From positions 62,001 through 126,000 of the forward strand of contig CAMYLK010000001.1 of NCBI GenBank assembly GCA_947259225.1: a stretch of 64,000 nt of DNA, given 5' to 3'. Both the position numbers and the translations under genes were made by a program. The notes beneath the pieces are model-generated. The model saw nothing but the letters and a program-made list of their open reading frames with translations. It ran no database searches and was not told where the DNA came from. Source of the DNA: an uncultured Desulfobulbaceae bacterium (GTDB lineage Bacteria; Desulfobacterota; Desulfobulbia; Desulfobulbales; Desulfobulbaceae). Of the stretch, positions 53,553 to 62,849 are shown in pieces (positions within the stretch are counted from its first letter, which is position 1; the number at the start of each line of letters is the position of its first letter).

Positions 53553-54464
53553 TCAGGAGCCTGCAGCTTCATTTAAATCAGCCAGCACCTGTTTTTCGTC
53601 AACATTATGCATCATGGCGCTTTGCCGGATAGTCTCTGTGGCCTGGCCGGGACAGGAAAAACAGGCATCACCGTAATACTTTCTGAATACCTTGTCTGTG
53701 TCAGGATACGTCTTGAGTATATCGCCGATCACGTGATTGTGGGTTATGGGTTTACCTTTTTTAATGGTAGATTGGATCGAGGTTAGGCTGATGGTTTGCG
53801 GTTGGGGACTTTTTTCTTTCTCAAGAGCGTTGGCAGCCTGGTTGAGCAGGCTGACCATCAGGTCAAGGTCGAGTCCGTGGCGTTCGCAGGCCATACCAAG
53901 AGTAACCGGTAACCCCTTAACCTTTTCAAGATGGTCTGGGTCTTTAAGAGGTGTAAAACCGTTGCTTATAAGAATATCAACAGATTCCGGCCATTTTGTA
54001 ACAATATCTCCCATCCTGGTATCAGGGGTGACGTACACCTTCGGTTCCGGAGGTGCTGCTTCCATCTGTTCACTTTCTTCAATTACTGAAGGTTCCAATA
54101 TGGTCATGCCCAGGTTGACGGCAAAGAGAGCTACAGAGATCACGTTGAGGAGGGCAAAGAGGGTGAAGCCCGCTGACGGGCGTTCCGCGGCAGTGGCAAC
54201 CATACCGACCAGTCCGAAATTGGCAGCATAAAAATGGAAGGGTACCAATTGCGGCCACTTGAGAGTTTTGGCATTGAATCTTGGAAGTATAAAATACCCC
54301 ACACCATATATCATCATGGCCATGAATCCGAGAAGGTTGAAATGGATATGGGCAAAAGAGACCCATTCCGGGGCAGAGGTGGTACCCATCCAAATGCCGA
54401 GAGCAGCGGCAAGGAAGAAATAAACAAGAGAGGCAACCACAAAACCTTTAGTGTATCGATCCAT
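53553..54464 (-). CDS. CcoN-like four-helix membrane domain fused to DUF1858 domains
   Basis: 303 residues. The first 140 hold about four membrane helices resembling the start of heme-copper oxidase subunit I (FAHIHFNLLGF with candidate haem His residues). A linker leads to two DUF1858-like domains (MGDIVTKWPESVDILISNGF, and VIGDILKTYPDTDKVFRKYY), the second with ACFSCPG. DUF1858 resembles the N-terminus of RIC/ScdA iron-sulfur repair proteins. It is coupled to the HEAT gene. A membrane haem or Fe-S linked redox role is inferred. Confidence 0.75.
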   Translation of the reverse strand: MDRYTKGFVVASLVYFFLAAALGIWMGTTSAPEWVSFAHIHFNLLGFMAMMIYGVGYFILPRFNAKTLKWPQLVPFHFYAANFGLVGMVATAAERPSAGFTLFALLNVISVALFAVNLGMTILEPSVIEESEQMEAAPPEPKVYVTPDTRMGDIVTKWPESVDILISNGFTPLKDPDHLEKVKGLPVTLGMACERHGLDLDLMVSLLNQAANALEKEKSPQPQTISLTSIQSTIKKGKPITHNHVIGDILKTYPDTDKVFRKYYGDACFSCPGQATETIRQSAMMHNVDEKQVLADLNEAAGS

Positions 54465-54876
54465 TAACGAACCTCCTGTTTACTTAAACTCGTCGAATTT
54501 GTGAAAAGTAACAATTCAAATAATATTTATTTTATTGCAATTGCGGCTAAATTAGCAAGTCTGAAGAGGAAAGAGTAAACTCCTGCATTCGCTGGAGTGA
54601 AGGACGAAGGAGTGGAGTTAAGAGGTACGGTACATCGTATTTGTTCTTTAAATTCGAGCACCTGCAATGTTCGGATTGCAAAAGGGACAGTTGACAACGT
54701 TCATTGGTAACAGGTAAAATAAAATATCTGAATGAAGATCAACTTGTCGAAATACATTGACCGACTGTTATATAATCTGACTGTTCATGTGCCTTTCGGA
54801 TGAGGTATATAACATCATATGAACAGGAGAGTATGGCAGTTTATACATCAATTGGGTGTGACGTTGTAATAATGTA
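54465..54876. other. intergenic region upstream of the symporter-kinase operon
   Basis: About 410 nt. A short inverted repeat ACTCC...GGAGT occurs at 54579-54598. A promoter-like pair lies at 54691-54720 (listed separately). TATAAT-like A/T runs near 54772 may be another -10. No gene seen. Confidence 0.4.
54691..54720 (+). promoter_or_regulatory. candidate sigma70 promoter of the symporter-kinase operon
   Basis: TTGACA at 54691-54696 and TAAAAT at 54715-54720, spacer 18 nt, about 155 nt upstream of the response-regulator frame. Not unique, as other A/T-rich hexamers occur nearby. Confidence 0.45.
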
Positions 54877-55470
54877 ATGGGAAGGCTGAAACACATAGTA
54901 CTGGTAGGGGTCAGCCTGCTGGAAGAAGGGATCACGGAGTTCGATTCCTGGTCACAGAAAATGATCGAGCAGTTCGGCTCTGATATAGAGCCTCATCTCG
55001 AAGACATTATGATAAACGCGAGGGCCATAAGCTCATCGTATGCACCGGACCAACCTGCAGAACCCAAGAAGAAAGAGAGGGGTTTATCTATGACACACAA
55101 TGTCCTGGTAGTAGATGACGAACCAAATATTGTTTTATCACTGAAATTTCTGATCTCGCAGCAAGGCTATGAGGTCCGTACGGCTGGCAGTGGGAAGGAG
55201 GCTTTAAAGGCATTGGCCGAACAGGTACCGGACCTGGTACTCCTTGATATCATGATGCCCAGGCCTGATGGGTACGAAGTATGCCAGAAGATACGTGCCA
55301 CGCCGGAATGGAAGGACATCCCGGTAATAATGCTGACAGCAAAGGGACGTGATGTGGAAAAGCAGAAAGGGTTTGCCATGGGGGCAGATGATTATATCAC
55401 CAAACCCTTTTCGACGCAGGAGCTTGTCGTAAAAGTGCGGGAGATGATTGAGGAGAGAAGTAATAAATAA
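54877..55470 (+). CDS. response regulator with an N-terminal extension
   Basis: 197 residues. A receiver domain starts near 73: LVVDDEP, phospho-acceptor in LVLLDIMMPRPDG, LTAKG, and the conserved Lys in ITKPF. It has no output domain. The first 70 residues (LLEEGITEFDSWSQKMIEQFGSD) are not a known domain. A second ATG at 55090, with AGAGAGGGG upstream, would make a receiver-only protein; the ATG at 54877 lacks a ribosome site. The kinase at 57.6 kb is the likely partner. Confidence 0.85.
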   Translation: MGRLKHIVLVGVSLLEEGITEFDSWSQKMIEQFGSDIEPHLEDIMINARAISSSYAPDQPAEPKKKERGLSMTHNVLVVDDEPNIVLSLKFLISQQGYEVRTAGSGKEALKALAEQVPDLVLLDIMMPRPDGYEVCQKIRATPEWKDIPVIMLTAKGRDVEKQKGFAMGADDYITKPFSTQELVVKVREMIEERSNK

Positions 55471-55580
55471 TTTTTCTGGTCTTTTTGTACAAATCGCTCC
55501 GGTTGTTTTCCAGATGGTTACCGGAAACGATTCTTACAGGAGGGAAATTTTTTTAATACAAGCCGGAGGTCGCTGAAACA

Positions 55581-57305
55581 TTGGCAACAATAAATAGAGA
55601 CCTGGTGCGCCTCGAAATAATTTTGCGGGAGCTTAAAGAGGCGGTAATAGTATGTGACCCGAACGCGAGGATCCTTCTTTATAATACAGAAGCAAAGCGT
55701 CTGTTTCAAAACAATGAAGCAATGGGTCTGGGGCAATCACTGTACGGTGTCTGTACAAGGGCTCCCATCGAGCACACCCTCCGCATAATAAAACATCGGG
55801 CGGTGAACAGGGATTTTGCTGATCTGGAGGACAGCGATGCCCGGTTCGTCTGTGCTACGATAGACGATGCAATGCTACTTCATTGCCACATAAGCCGGAT
55901 ATCCTCAAATGATGATCAGGAATGTGTTTTTGTTTTCACCTTTGAAGATATCACAAGGCAGATCACCGAGAGAGGCAGGCAGGGGTTTCTTTTGAACAAG
56001 ATGATAAAAGATTTGCGCGCCCCGGTAACCAACCTGAATGCAGCGGCAGAAAACCTGAAGAGCTACCCGGAAATGGACCCGAAAATCAGGAGTGAGTTTG
56101 AGGATGTCATTATCAGGGAAAGTGAAGAGTTAACCAGACGTTTCGAATCCGTTGTTCAGGAATCCATAAATATAGCAAATACGCAGTGGCCTCTTTTTGA
56201 TGTTCATTCGGCGGATCTTATCGGATGTGTTGCCCGCCGATTCAAAGAGGAAGATGGAATATCGGTGATCATGACAGGCGTTCCGCTCTGGCTGCATGCC
56301 GATTCATATTCCCTGATGCTTGTCCTGGAAAGTCTAGTCTGGTTTGTAAGCAAGTCCTGTAATGTATCAGAAGTCGATATCGAGGCTTTGCTGGGTGACC
56401 GACGGGTTTATCTAGATATTGTCTGGCATGGAGAGCCGATTCTCCAGGCAGATGTTGAATCGCTGCTTGCCATGGCATTGCCCGGCACAGAAGCAGGTAT
56501 GACTGTTGCCGAGGTCCTGGAACGCCATGACACAGAAATGTGGAGCCAGCAACACCGGCGGGAAGGGTATTCCCTCCTGCGCATACCAGTACCGGATTCC
56601 CCTAGACAATGGGAAGTAATTGCGGAACCCATACCGGAACGGCCTGTATTTTATGATTTCTCTATTTCTGATGGGACGCATGAACTGAAAGAAATGGCTG
56701 ACCAACCACTTTCATCATTAAATTATGTGGTCTTTGATACGGAAACAACAGGTCTACGGCCTTCCGAGGGAGATGAGATTCTTGCCATTACGGCCGTCCG
56801 GATCGTAAATGGGAGAATTCTCAGCGGTGAAACATTTGAACGCCTGATTAAACCTGAGAATCCCATCCCGGAGAGCTCACTTCTCTTTCTGGACATCACC
56901 GAGGAAATGGTTCTTGAGGAACCTCCTGTGGATGTTGTGCTGCCCCAGTTCAAATCCTTTGTCAGTGATGCAGTACTTGTTGCCCACAACGGTGCTTTTG
57001 ATATGAATTTTTTCCGGCTTATGGAGGAGAGATCAACGGTCAGGTTTGAAAACCCTGTTCTCGATACCCTGCTGATGGCGATCATTGTAGATGAAAAGAG
57101 GACTGATCACACGCTGGAAAGCATCGGCCAGTGGCTGGGAGTGGATGGTACGGGGAGCCATACAGCCATGGGCGAATGCTATATCACCGCCCAGATTTTT
57201 CTCAGGTTGCTGGAATTACTCGAGAGACGGGGGATTGCAACACTCGGTGAAGTAATATCAGCCTCGCAAAGAGTGGTTGAGGAAAAAAGACAGCAATCAG
57301 GTTAA
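55581..57305 (+). CDS. PAS/degenerate kinase protein fused to a DnaQ-type 3'-5' exonuclease
   Basis: 574 residues, starting at TTG with GGAGG 12 nt upstream. A PAS domain (about 8-120) precedes a histidine-kinase-like module whose acceptor segment reads MIKDLRAPVTNL: no His where HELRTP is usual, so the kinase is degenerate. Residues about 375-560 are a DEDDh exonuclease: FDTETTG, AHNGAFDMNFF, SHTAMGEC. The final Asp after His is Glu here, which may lower activity. It lies in the symporter-kinase operon. Substrate unknown. Confidence 0.85.
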   Translation: MATINRDLVRLEIILRELKEAVIVCDPNARILLYNTEAKRLFQNNEAMGLGQSLYGVCTRAPIEHTLRIIKHRAVNRDFADLEDSDARFVCATIDDAMLLHCHISRISSNDDQECVFVFTFEDITRQITERGRQGFLLNKMIKDLRAPVTNLNAAAENLKSYPEMDPKIRSEFEDVIIRESEELTRRFESVVQESINIANTQWPLFDVHSADLIGCVARRFKEEDGISVIMTGVPLWLHADSYSLMLVLESLVWFVSKSCNVSEVDIEALLGDRRVYLDIVWHGEPILQADVESLLAMALPGTEAGMTVAEVLERHDTEMWSQQHRREGYSLLRIPVPDSPRQWEVIAEPIPERPVFYDFSISDGTHELKEMADQPLSSLNYVVFDTETTGLRPSEGDEILAITAVRIVNGRILSGETFERLIKPENPIPESSLLFLDITEEMVLEEPPVDVVLPQFKSFVSDAVLVAHNGAFDMNFFRLMEERSTVRFENPVLDTLLMAIIVDEKRTDHTLESIGQWLGVDGTGSHTAMGECYITAQIFLRLLELLERRGIATLGEVISASQRVVEEKRQQSG

Positions 57306-57320
57306 TAAGCAGGAGCAAGG

Positions 57321-57563
57321 ATGCCAGAATCAAAGCGGCAGAATGAACGGTTGACAGGGATGCTCATTGTTGGAGTCGTTGCACTCAACTATCCCATTTT
57401 ATCACTGTTCAGCAAAAGCAAACTGATTTTTGGCATTCCGGTGCTGTATCTTTATCTCTTCCTGTTCTGGGCAGTCTTTATCATTTTGATAGCATTCATC
57501 TTGGAGAAACAGCCATTCCAGTCGTTGAAGACCTCTTCCACGAAACAAGATAAATCAGAATGA
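57321..57563 (+). CDS. small membrane subunit associated with the symporter-kinase
   Basis: 80 residues with two membrane helices (about 13-28 and 38-61). A short basic N-terminus (ESKRQNERLTG) and position before a sodium/solute symporter match the small companion subunits of such transporters (DUF4212-like or functional analogue). It starts 15 nt after the exonuclease gene and ends 1 nt before the symporter start. Confidence 0.75.
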   Translation: MPESKRQNERLTGMLIVGVVALNYPILSLFSKSKLIFGIPVLYLYLFLFWAVFIILIAFILEKQPFQSLKTSSTKQDKSE

Positions 57564-57564
57564 C

Positions 57565-60294
57565 ATGCTGCAGCAATGGATCATACTGCTCGTTTCCTTC
57601 TGTTATCTAGGCATTCTTTTTGGCATTGCTTATTATGGTGACAAACGGGCAGATGCCGGCCGCTCGATAATCAGTAATCCATATATCTATACCCTGTCCA
57701 TCGCAGTTTACTGTACAGCCTGGACCTTTTACGGCAGTGTCGGGCGTGCTGCTACAAACGGCGTGGGATTCCTGCCGATTTACCTGGGGCCTACCCTCAT
57801 GGCAGCTCTCTGGTGGCTTGTTTTGCGAAAGATTATCCGTATAGCAAAGGTCCACCGGCTCACATCCATTGCAGATTTCATTGCTTCAAGATACGCCAAA
57901 GACCCGGTGATTGGCGGCATTGTCACCATTATCGCCGTTGTGGGGATTCTGCCATATATCTCTTTACAGCTCAAGGCGGTATCAATGAGTTTCTCCGTGC
58001 TTACCACTTTTCAGAGCCCTACCCAGATTCTCCCTCATTCAGGTTCCATCTGGACTGATACAGCCCTGTACGTGGCACTGTTAATGGCAGTATTCGCACT
58101 TCTTTTCGGTACCCGTCACATTGATGCCAGTGAACGTCATGAAGGCATGGTGGCAGCTATCGCTTTTGAGTCAGTAGTGAAGCTGGTCGCATTCTGTGCA
58201 GCCGGTATCTTCATCTGCTTCTATTTTTTTACTGGTCCCTCGGAACTGGTATCCGATGTAGTTACGCGGCCGGAGATGTCTAAACTCCTGAAACTGGAGG
58301 TACTGCCTGGCGGGTATGCAAACTGGTTTACTCTGACCTTTCTTTCCATGATGGCCATCATGTTTTTACCCAGACAGTTCCATATCCTTGTTGTGGAGAA
58401 CGTTAACGAGGAACATGTGAAAAAAGCGAGCTGGCTTTTTCCTCTCTATCTTCTGGCGATTAATATTTTTGTGCTGCCGATATCAATGGGAGGTTTGATA
58501 TTGTTTTCGGGATGGCAGGTTGATCCCGATACCTTTGTGCTGACACTGCCGCTTTACGCTGATCAGCAGCTTCTTGCCCTGTTTGTTTTTCTCGGCGGGT
58601 TGTCCGCGGCAACCGGAATGGCAATAGTCGCCACCGTAGCCCTCTCCATTATGATCTGTAATGATCTGGTCATGCCGGTTCTGCTGCGTCTTCGCTCATT
58701 TCAGCAAAGGGACTTAAGCAGCGTTCTACTTGCCATCCGCCGGGGAAGCATCTACGTAATCCTGCTTCTTGGATATGCGTATTTCAGGCTGATCGGTGAA
58801 TCGTATGCCCTGGTCACCATAGGGCTTGTTTCCTTTGCCGCTGCAGCTCAGTTCGCCCCTGTCATCCTGATCGGTATATATTGGAGGAGAGCTAGCAGGA
58901 GAGGAGCCATTGCCGGGCTTCTTGCCGGATTTGGTGTATGGGCTTATACTCTGCTTATACCTTCATTTGCAATTTCCGGATGGATTCCGGCTTCAATCCT
59001 GGATCCGGGTCCATTCGGTTGGGAGTTTCTCCGGCCATATCACCTGTTCGGATTTGACATGTTTGACCCCTTGACTCACTCTGTCTTCTGGAGCATGCTG
59101 GCAAACGTCGGGTTACTCGTAGGTGTGTCCCTTTTTGACCGGCAGAGCTCCATGGAGCGTCTGCAGGCAGCCCTGTTTGTCGATGTGTTCCGCCACAGTG
59201 ATACTGACAGCCGATATTGGATAGGAACCGCAACTGTATCTGACCTCAAGGATCTGGTAGCACGTTTTGTAGGGGCAAACCAGGCAGTCAGGGTTTTTGC
59301 CGATTATGCGGCACATAATGAACTTGATGAGGAACCCCACGCACAGGCAGATGCGAACCTGGTAAAATTTACCGAAAGAAAACTTGCCGGGGCAATAGGT
59401 TCGGCGTCCGCACGGATAATGATTTCCTCAGTAGTTCAGGGTGAGGAAATCAGTATTGAAGGGCTCATGGAAATCCTGGATGAAACCTCCCAGGTTATAG
59501 AATACAGTCATCGCCTTGAGGTAAAGTCCCGCGAACTGGAAAAGGCCACATCAGAATTAAGGGCTGCCAACAAGAGGCTGACAGAACTTGACCGTCTGAA
59601 AGATGAGTTTGTGTCCACGGTTACCCATGAACTTCGAACGCCACTGACCTCAGTTCGTTCCTTTTCTGAGATTCTTCGTGACAATCCGTCCCTGGATAAG
59701 GAAGAGCGTCAGAATTTTTTAGACATCATCGTGAAGGAAAGTCAGAGGCTTACCCGGTTGATTAACCAGGTGCTGGACCTTGCGAAAATTGAATCAGGCA
59801 GTGCCGAGTGGACCAGGGAATGCGTGGACTTAAATGAAGTGCTTGAAGAGGCATTGGGTTCCATAAGTCAATTATTCCAGGAAAACTCCATAAATCTGAA
59901 GAAAGTGCTTCCGGTAAGTCCCGTCTATGTGCTGGCAGACCGGGACCGGCTTATCCAGGTGGCTATAAACCTGATCTCCAACGCGGTTAAATTTTGTGAA
60001 CCAGGCTCCGGGCAGGTGACAGTGCGGCTGAATAAAATCGCGGGAAGGGCACGGGTAGAAGTGGCAGACAACGGGCCGGGAATTCCCCCTAGCGAACAGA
60101 TACGAATTTTCGATAAATTTCATCAACTTAAAGGACAGCAGAATGAAAAACCGAGGGGAAGCGGCCTGGGACTGACGATCAGCCATCGCATTATCAAATA
60201 TCATGGCGGCCACATCTGGGTGGAGAGTAAACCCGGAGCAGGTGCTAAGTTTTTATTTGACCTTCTCCTTACTGAAAAGCCTGCATCAACCTGA
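57565..60294 (+). CDS. sodium:solute symporter fused to a sensor histidine kinase (CbrA-like)
   Basis: 909 residues. About 1-510 form a sodium/solute symporter of 13 helices (TAWTFYGSVGRAATNG, SADFIASRY-type ADFIASRYAKDP, LGGLSAATGMAI). A STAC-like linker and coiled coil precede HisKA (STVTHELRTPLTSV) and an ATPase domain (NLISNAVKF, DNGPGIPP, GSGLGLTISH). It is a complete kinase that could couple substrate transport or sensing to the response regulator upstream. Substrate unknown. Confidence 0.92.
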   Translation: MLQQWIILLVSFCYLGILFGIAYYGDKRADAGRSIISNPYIYTLSIAVYCTAWTFYGSVGRAATNGVGFLPIYLGPTLMAALWWLVLRKIIRIAKVHRLTSIADFIASRYAKDPVIGGIVTIIAVVGILPYISLQLKAVSMSFSVLTTFQSPTQILPHSGSIWTDTALYVALLMAVFALLFGTRHIDASERHEGMVAAIAFESVVKLVAFCAAGIFICFYFFTGPSELVSDVVTRPEMSKLLKLEVLPGGYANWFTLTFLSMMAIMFLPRQFHILVVENVNEEHVKKASWLFPLYLLAINIFVLPISMGGLILFSGWQVDPDTFVLTLPLYADQQLLALFVFLGGLSAATGMAIVATVALSIMICNDLVMPVLLRLRSFQQRDLSSVLLAIRRGSIYVILLLGYAYFRLIGESYALVTIGLVSFAAAAQFAPVILIGIYWRRASRRGAIAGLLAGFGVWAYTLLIPSFAISGWIPASILDPGPFGWEFLRPYHLFGFDMFDPLTHSVFWSMLANVGLLVGVSLFDRQSSMERLQAALFVDVFRHSDTDSRYWIGTATVSDLKDLVARFVGANQAVRVFADYAAHNELDEEPHAQADANLVKFTERKLAGAIGSASARIMISSVVQGEEISIEGLMEILDETSQVIEYSHRLEVKSRELEKATSELRAANKRLTELDRLKDEFVSTVTHELRTPLTSVRSFSEILRDNPSLDKEERQNFLDIIVKESQRLTRLINQVLDLAKIESGSAEWTRECVDLNEVLEEALGSISQLFQENSINLKKVLPVSPVYVLADRDRLIQVAINLISNAVKFCEPGSGQVTVRLNKIAGRARVEVADNGPGIPPSEQIRIFDKFHQLKGQQNEKPRGSGLGLTISHRIIKYHGGHIWVESKPGAGAKFLFDLLLTEKPAST

Positions 60295-60389
60295 CAGGGA
60301 ACGGAACGAATGAGTACAATTGAAAAGTAAAGGGTAGAGAATATGGAGTTAAGGTTTTAGAGTTTGGATGCCGCTTTTGAAACTATCGG

Positions 60390-60941
60390 TTACCAGGTAC
60401 GGAAGCGGCCGGTATCAATATGAACAAAATTAGATTTGGCATAATATCCTACGCCACCTTGGCGCATGGAAATTGCTACGTCGCGCAGGTCATTTGTTTT
60501 AAGGTCTGTCAAACGTATATCCAGGGCCTGTCCTTTCATATGCAGGCTTCTTTTAGCAACGCCCCCACTTTTTGAGCGAAGCTTGTCATTGGTTTTCGGA
60601 GAGCGGTATCCTGAAATAATTTCTATCACTCCTTTACTGCCGCTTTTCTGCCGGATTCCATAAAGAATTTCCAGTAATACCGGATCTATGGGGAAGACCT
60701 CTCCTGTCCGGAAGTCCCTCAGGAAATTATTGAGTTGATTGAGATCGGACGGTGAACAACCGTTGCAGGAATATTCCAGTCTAAAACGCTCCCCGGTGTG
60801 GGTATGGTAGAAAGACATCGGGTGTCCGGCAATAGATGCAATACCTGCGAAGGGACCCGTAACAGCAATACCTGCAGCGATCTGGAGGGAATGCTGTATG
60901 AATCGACGGCGGGTCAGTGATGTATTTTTTCTAAAAATCAA
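60390..60941 (-). CDS. Tat-exported M15-like (YcbK/DUF882) peptidase
   Basis: 183 residues. A Tat signal (TRRRFIQ) starts it. The M15/DUF882 metal site is SLHMKGQALDI and FVHIDTG, giving two His and an Asp. Such proteins cut or modify peptidoglycan peptides. It starts 2 nt after the upstream L,D-transpeptidase gene; the pair corresponds to the ycbB-ycbK arrangement of enterobacteria. Confidence 0.92.
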   Translation of the reverse strand: MIFRKNTSLTRRRFIQHSLQIAAGIAVTGPFAGIASIAGHPMSFYHTHTGERFRLEYSCNGCSPSDLNQLNNFLRDFRTGEVFPIDPVLLEILYGIRQKSGSKGVIEIISGYRSPKTNDKLRSKSGGVAKRSLHMKGQALDIRLTDLKTNDLRDVAISMRQGGVGYYAKSNFVHIDTGRFRTW

Positions 60942-60943
60942 TT

Positions 60944-62611
60944 TTAATTTGGATCAGCTTCGCTATCATCCCGGTTAAACAGAATTTTTGCTAATATTTT
61001 GTCACGATCATAATTATCATTATTAAATCGTATTTTGCGCTGATTGTCAACCCAGGCGGTCTGGTAAGTAATGTGGACAGGTAAAGGGGTAGATAAAGAT
61101 ACAATTTCCCTGTTGGCTGAAGCTATGGTTTCATGTATTCGCGCCATGGTCCATTCTTCTTTCTGCTCTTCCAGGATGAATTCTGCAAGAACAAGGGGTT
61201 TACTTACCCTTATGCATCCATGACTGAAGGTTCTCTTGGAACGGCCAAAAAGGTCCTGAGTTGGAGTATCATGCAGGTAGACATCGTACGAATTGGGGAA
61301 AACAAATTTAACACTGCCCAGAGCATTCCAGGGACCGGGATCCTGACGGAGCTTGTAGCGGTTCATCTGACGGGGACTGACTGTATTCCAGTCTATGGTT
61401 GTTGAATCAATTTCAACCGCATCTTCAGTCCAGCCGGACAGGAGCCGGACATGGCGGTCCACCAGGTAATTAGGATCCTTGCGCAACTCGGGCAATTCTT
61501 CATTACGGGCAATACTCTGGGGGATGTTCCAGAACGGGTTGAAATCAATATATTTGATACGATCACTGAAAACCGGGGTCTGGTGCTGAAACTGGCCAAC
61601 AATAACCCCCATGTTCAATATTTCATGCCCCTCATCCACTGCCTTTAAATCGTAATTTGCAATATTGACCAGTATATAACGTCTGCCCATCTCATGTTGA
61701 TGCCAGCGCCAGCGGGCCATATTAAGAATGATGGTGTTGAGCTTCTCCCGGGGCGTCATGTTCAGGACGGCAAGGGTGTTTTTTCCTATGATGCCATCAT
61801 TTTCCAGGCCATATTCTGCCTGGAAATTAATTATGACCCTGGTAAGGTGTCTATCAAAAAGAGTTTCATCCTCAATGGTAGGAACGTCCTCCCCCAAGGC
61901 GGTCAGCCTGTTTCTGATCTGCCTGATCCGTTCGTCCCGGTCACCCTGCCGCAGGTTTCTCCCCCCATCTATAGGTTCCCAGCTGACTTTTTCCGCAATT
62001 TCCCTGAATTGTCGGAGCATCTGCCGTAAGTTCCTGTAATATTTGTGGGAAGGGGGCAAGCCGGCAAGGTGATTGGCCAGGTCCGGCGCGGCGAGTGCCT
62101 GTCTGACTGTTTCAACGGGCTGGAAATTTTTGTCACCTGCTTCGGCAAATAATTCAGGATCGACCTGGAACGGGATAATCCTGCCATATCTGACATCATG
62201 GGCATATTTAATAAGACCGAGAGTCAACAAGGTATCAAGCTGGGCAAGTTGTTCCGGATTACGGGATTTCCAGAGTGCACTGATTTTCTCAACATTGTAG
62301 TCATTCATATTCAGCCCTTCATAATCTGCATTCTTGAGAAAATGCAGAATATCCGCGGCTTTTTCATTCGGCCCATGCTCAGAAATCCAGAGGGGTTTCA
62401 TGCCTGTTGCAGCGTAAATGGTGGCAAGACACAGCTCCTCATTGCTGATGGAAATTTCCTGCTGCTGCAGATTCACAAGTTTCAAAGGCAGGCAGGTGAG
62501 GTACTGTCCCATTGCGGCATGCAGTTTTTCAGCAGTCATCGAACCTGGAGGCTGAGCAAAAGCAATCCCGAAGGCCAGGAATATCAGTGGTAAAAACAGA
62601 AACTTTTTCAT
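60944..62611 (-). CDS. L,D-transpeptidase (YcbB/LdtD type)
   Basis: 555 residues. A signal peptide ends near AFAQ (20). A peptidoglycan-binding-like region (NFQAEYGLENDGIIGKNTLAVL) precedes the YkuD catalytic domain with the active-site SHGCIRVSKP. It makes meso-DAP cross-links (3-3) in the periplasm. Size and domain order match LdtD rather than the short Erf/Ybi type. Confidence 0.93.
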   Translation of the reverse strand: MKKFLFLPLIFLAFGIAFAQPPGSMTAEKLHAAMGQYLTCLPLKLVNLQQQEISISNEELCLATIYAATGMKPLWISEHGPNEKAADILHFLKNADYEGLNMNDYNVEKISALWKSRNPEQLAQLDTLLTLGLIKYAHDVRYGRIIPFQVDPELFAEAGDKNFQPVETVRQALAAPDLANHLAGLPPSHKYYRNLRQMLRQFREIAEKVSWEPIDGGRNLRQGDRDERIRQIRNRLTALGEDVPTIEDETLFDRHLTRVIINFQAEYGLENDGIIGKNTLAVLNMTPREKLNTIILNMARWRWHQHEMGRRYILVNIANYDLKAVDEGHEILNMGVIVGQFQHQTPVFSDRIKYIDFNPFWNIPQSIARNEELPELRKDPNYLVDRHVRLLSGWTEDAVEIDSTTIDWNTVSPRQMNRYKLRQDPGPWNALGSVKFVFPNSYDVYLHDTPTQDLFGRSKRTFSHGCIRVSKPLVLAEFILEEQKEEWTMARIHETIASANREIVSLSTPLPVHITYQTAWVDNQRKIRFNNDNYDRDKILAKILFNRDDSEADPN

Positions 62612-62849
62612 AAGGATTATATGGCAGGAAGATAGTTGCTAAAAGGAATAACACTTTTTATAAACATATATTCAGAACAACATACCTTATATATTTCGAG
62701 AAATCCAGACTCTGGATATGGTAGACAATTTACGGATCAGTGTTGCCTGGCAATGAGCAAAGAATTTAGTGTGCACTATCGCATGAGTGACAATGAACTG
62801 AAAATGATAGTAAAGAATACATTCTGACAATCAGGAGAAGAGAAAGACC

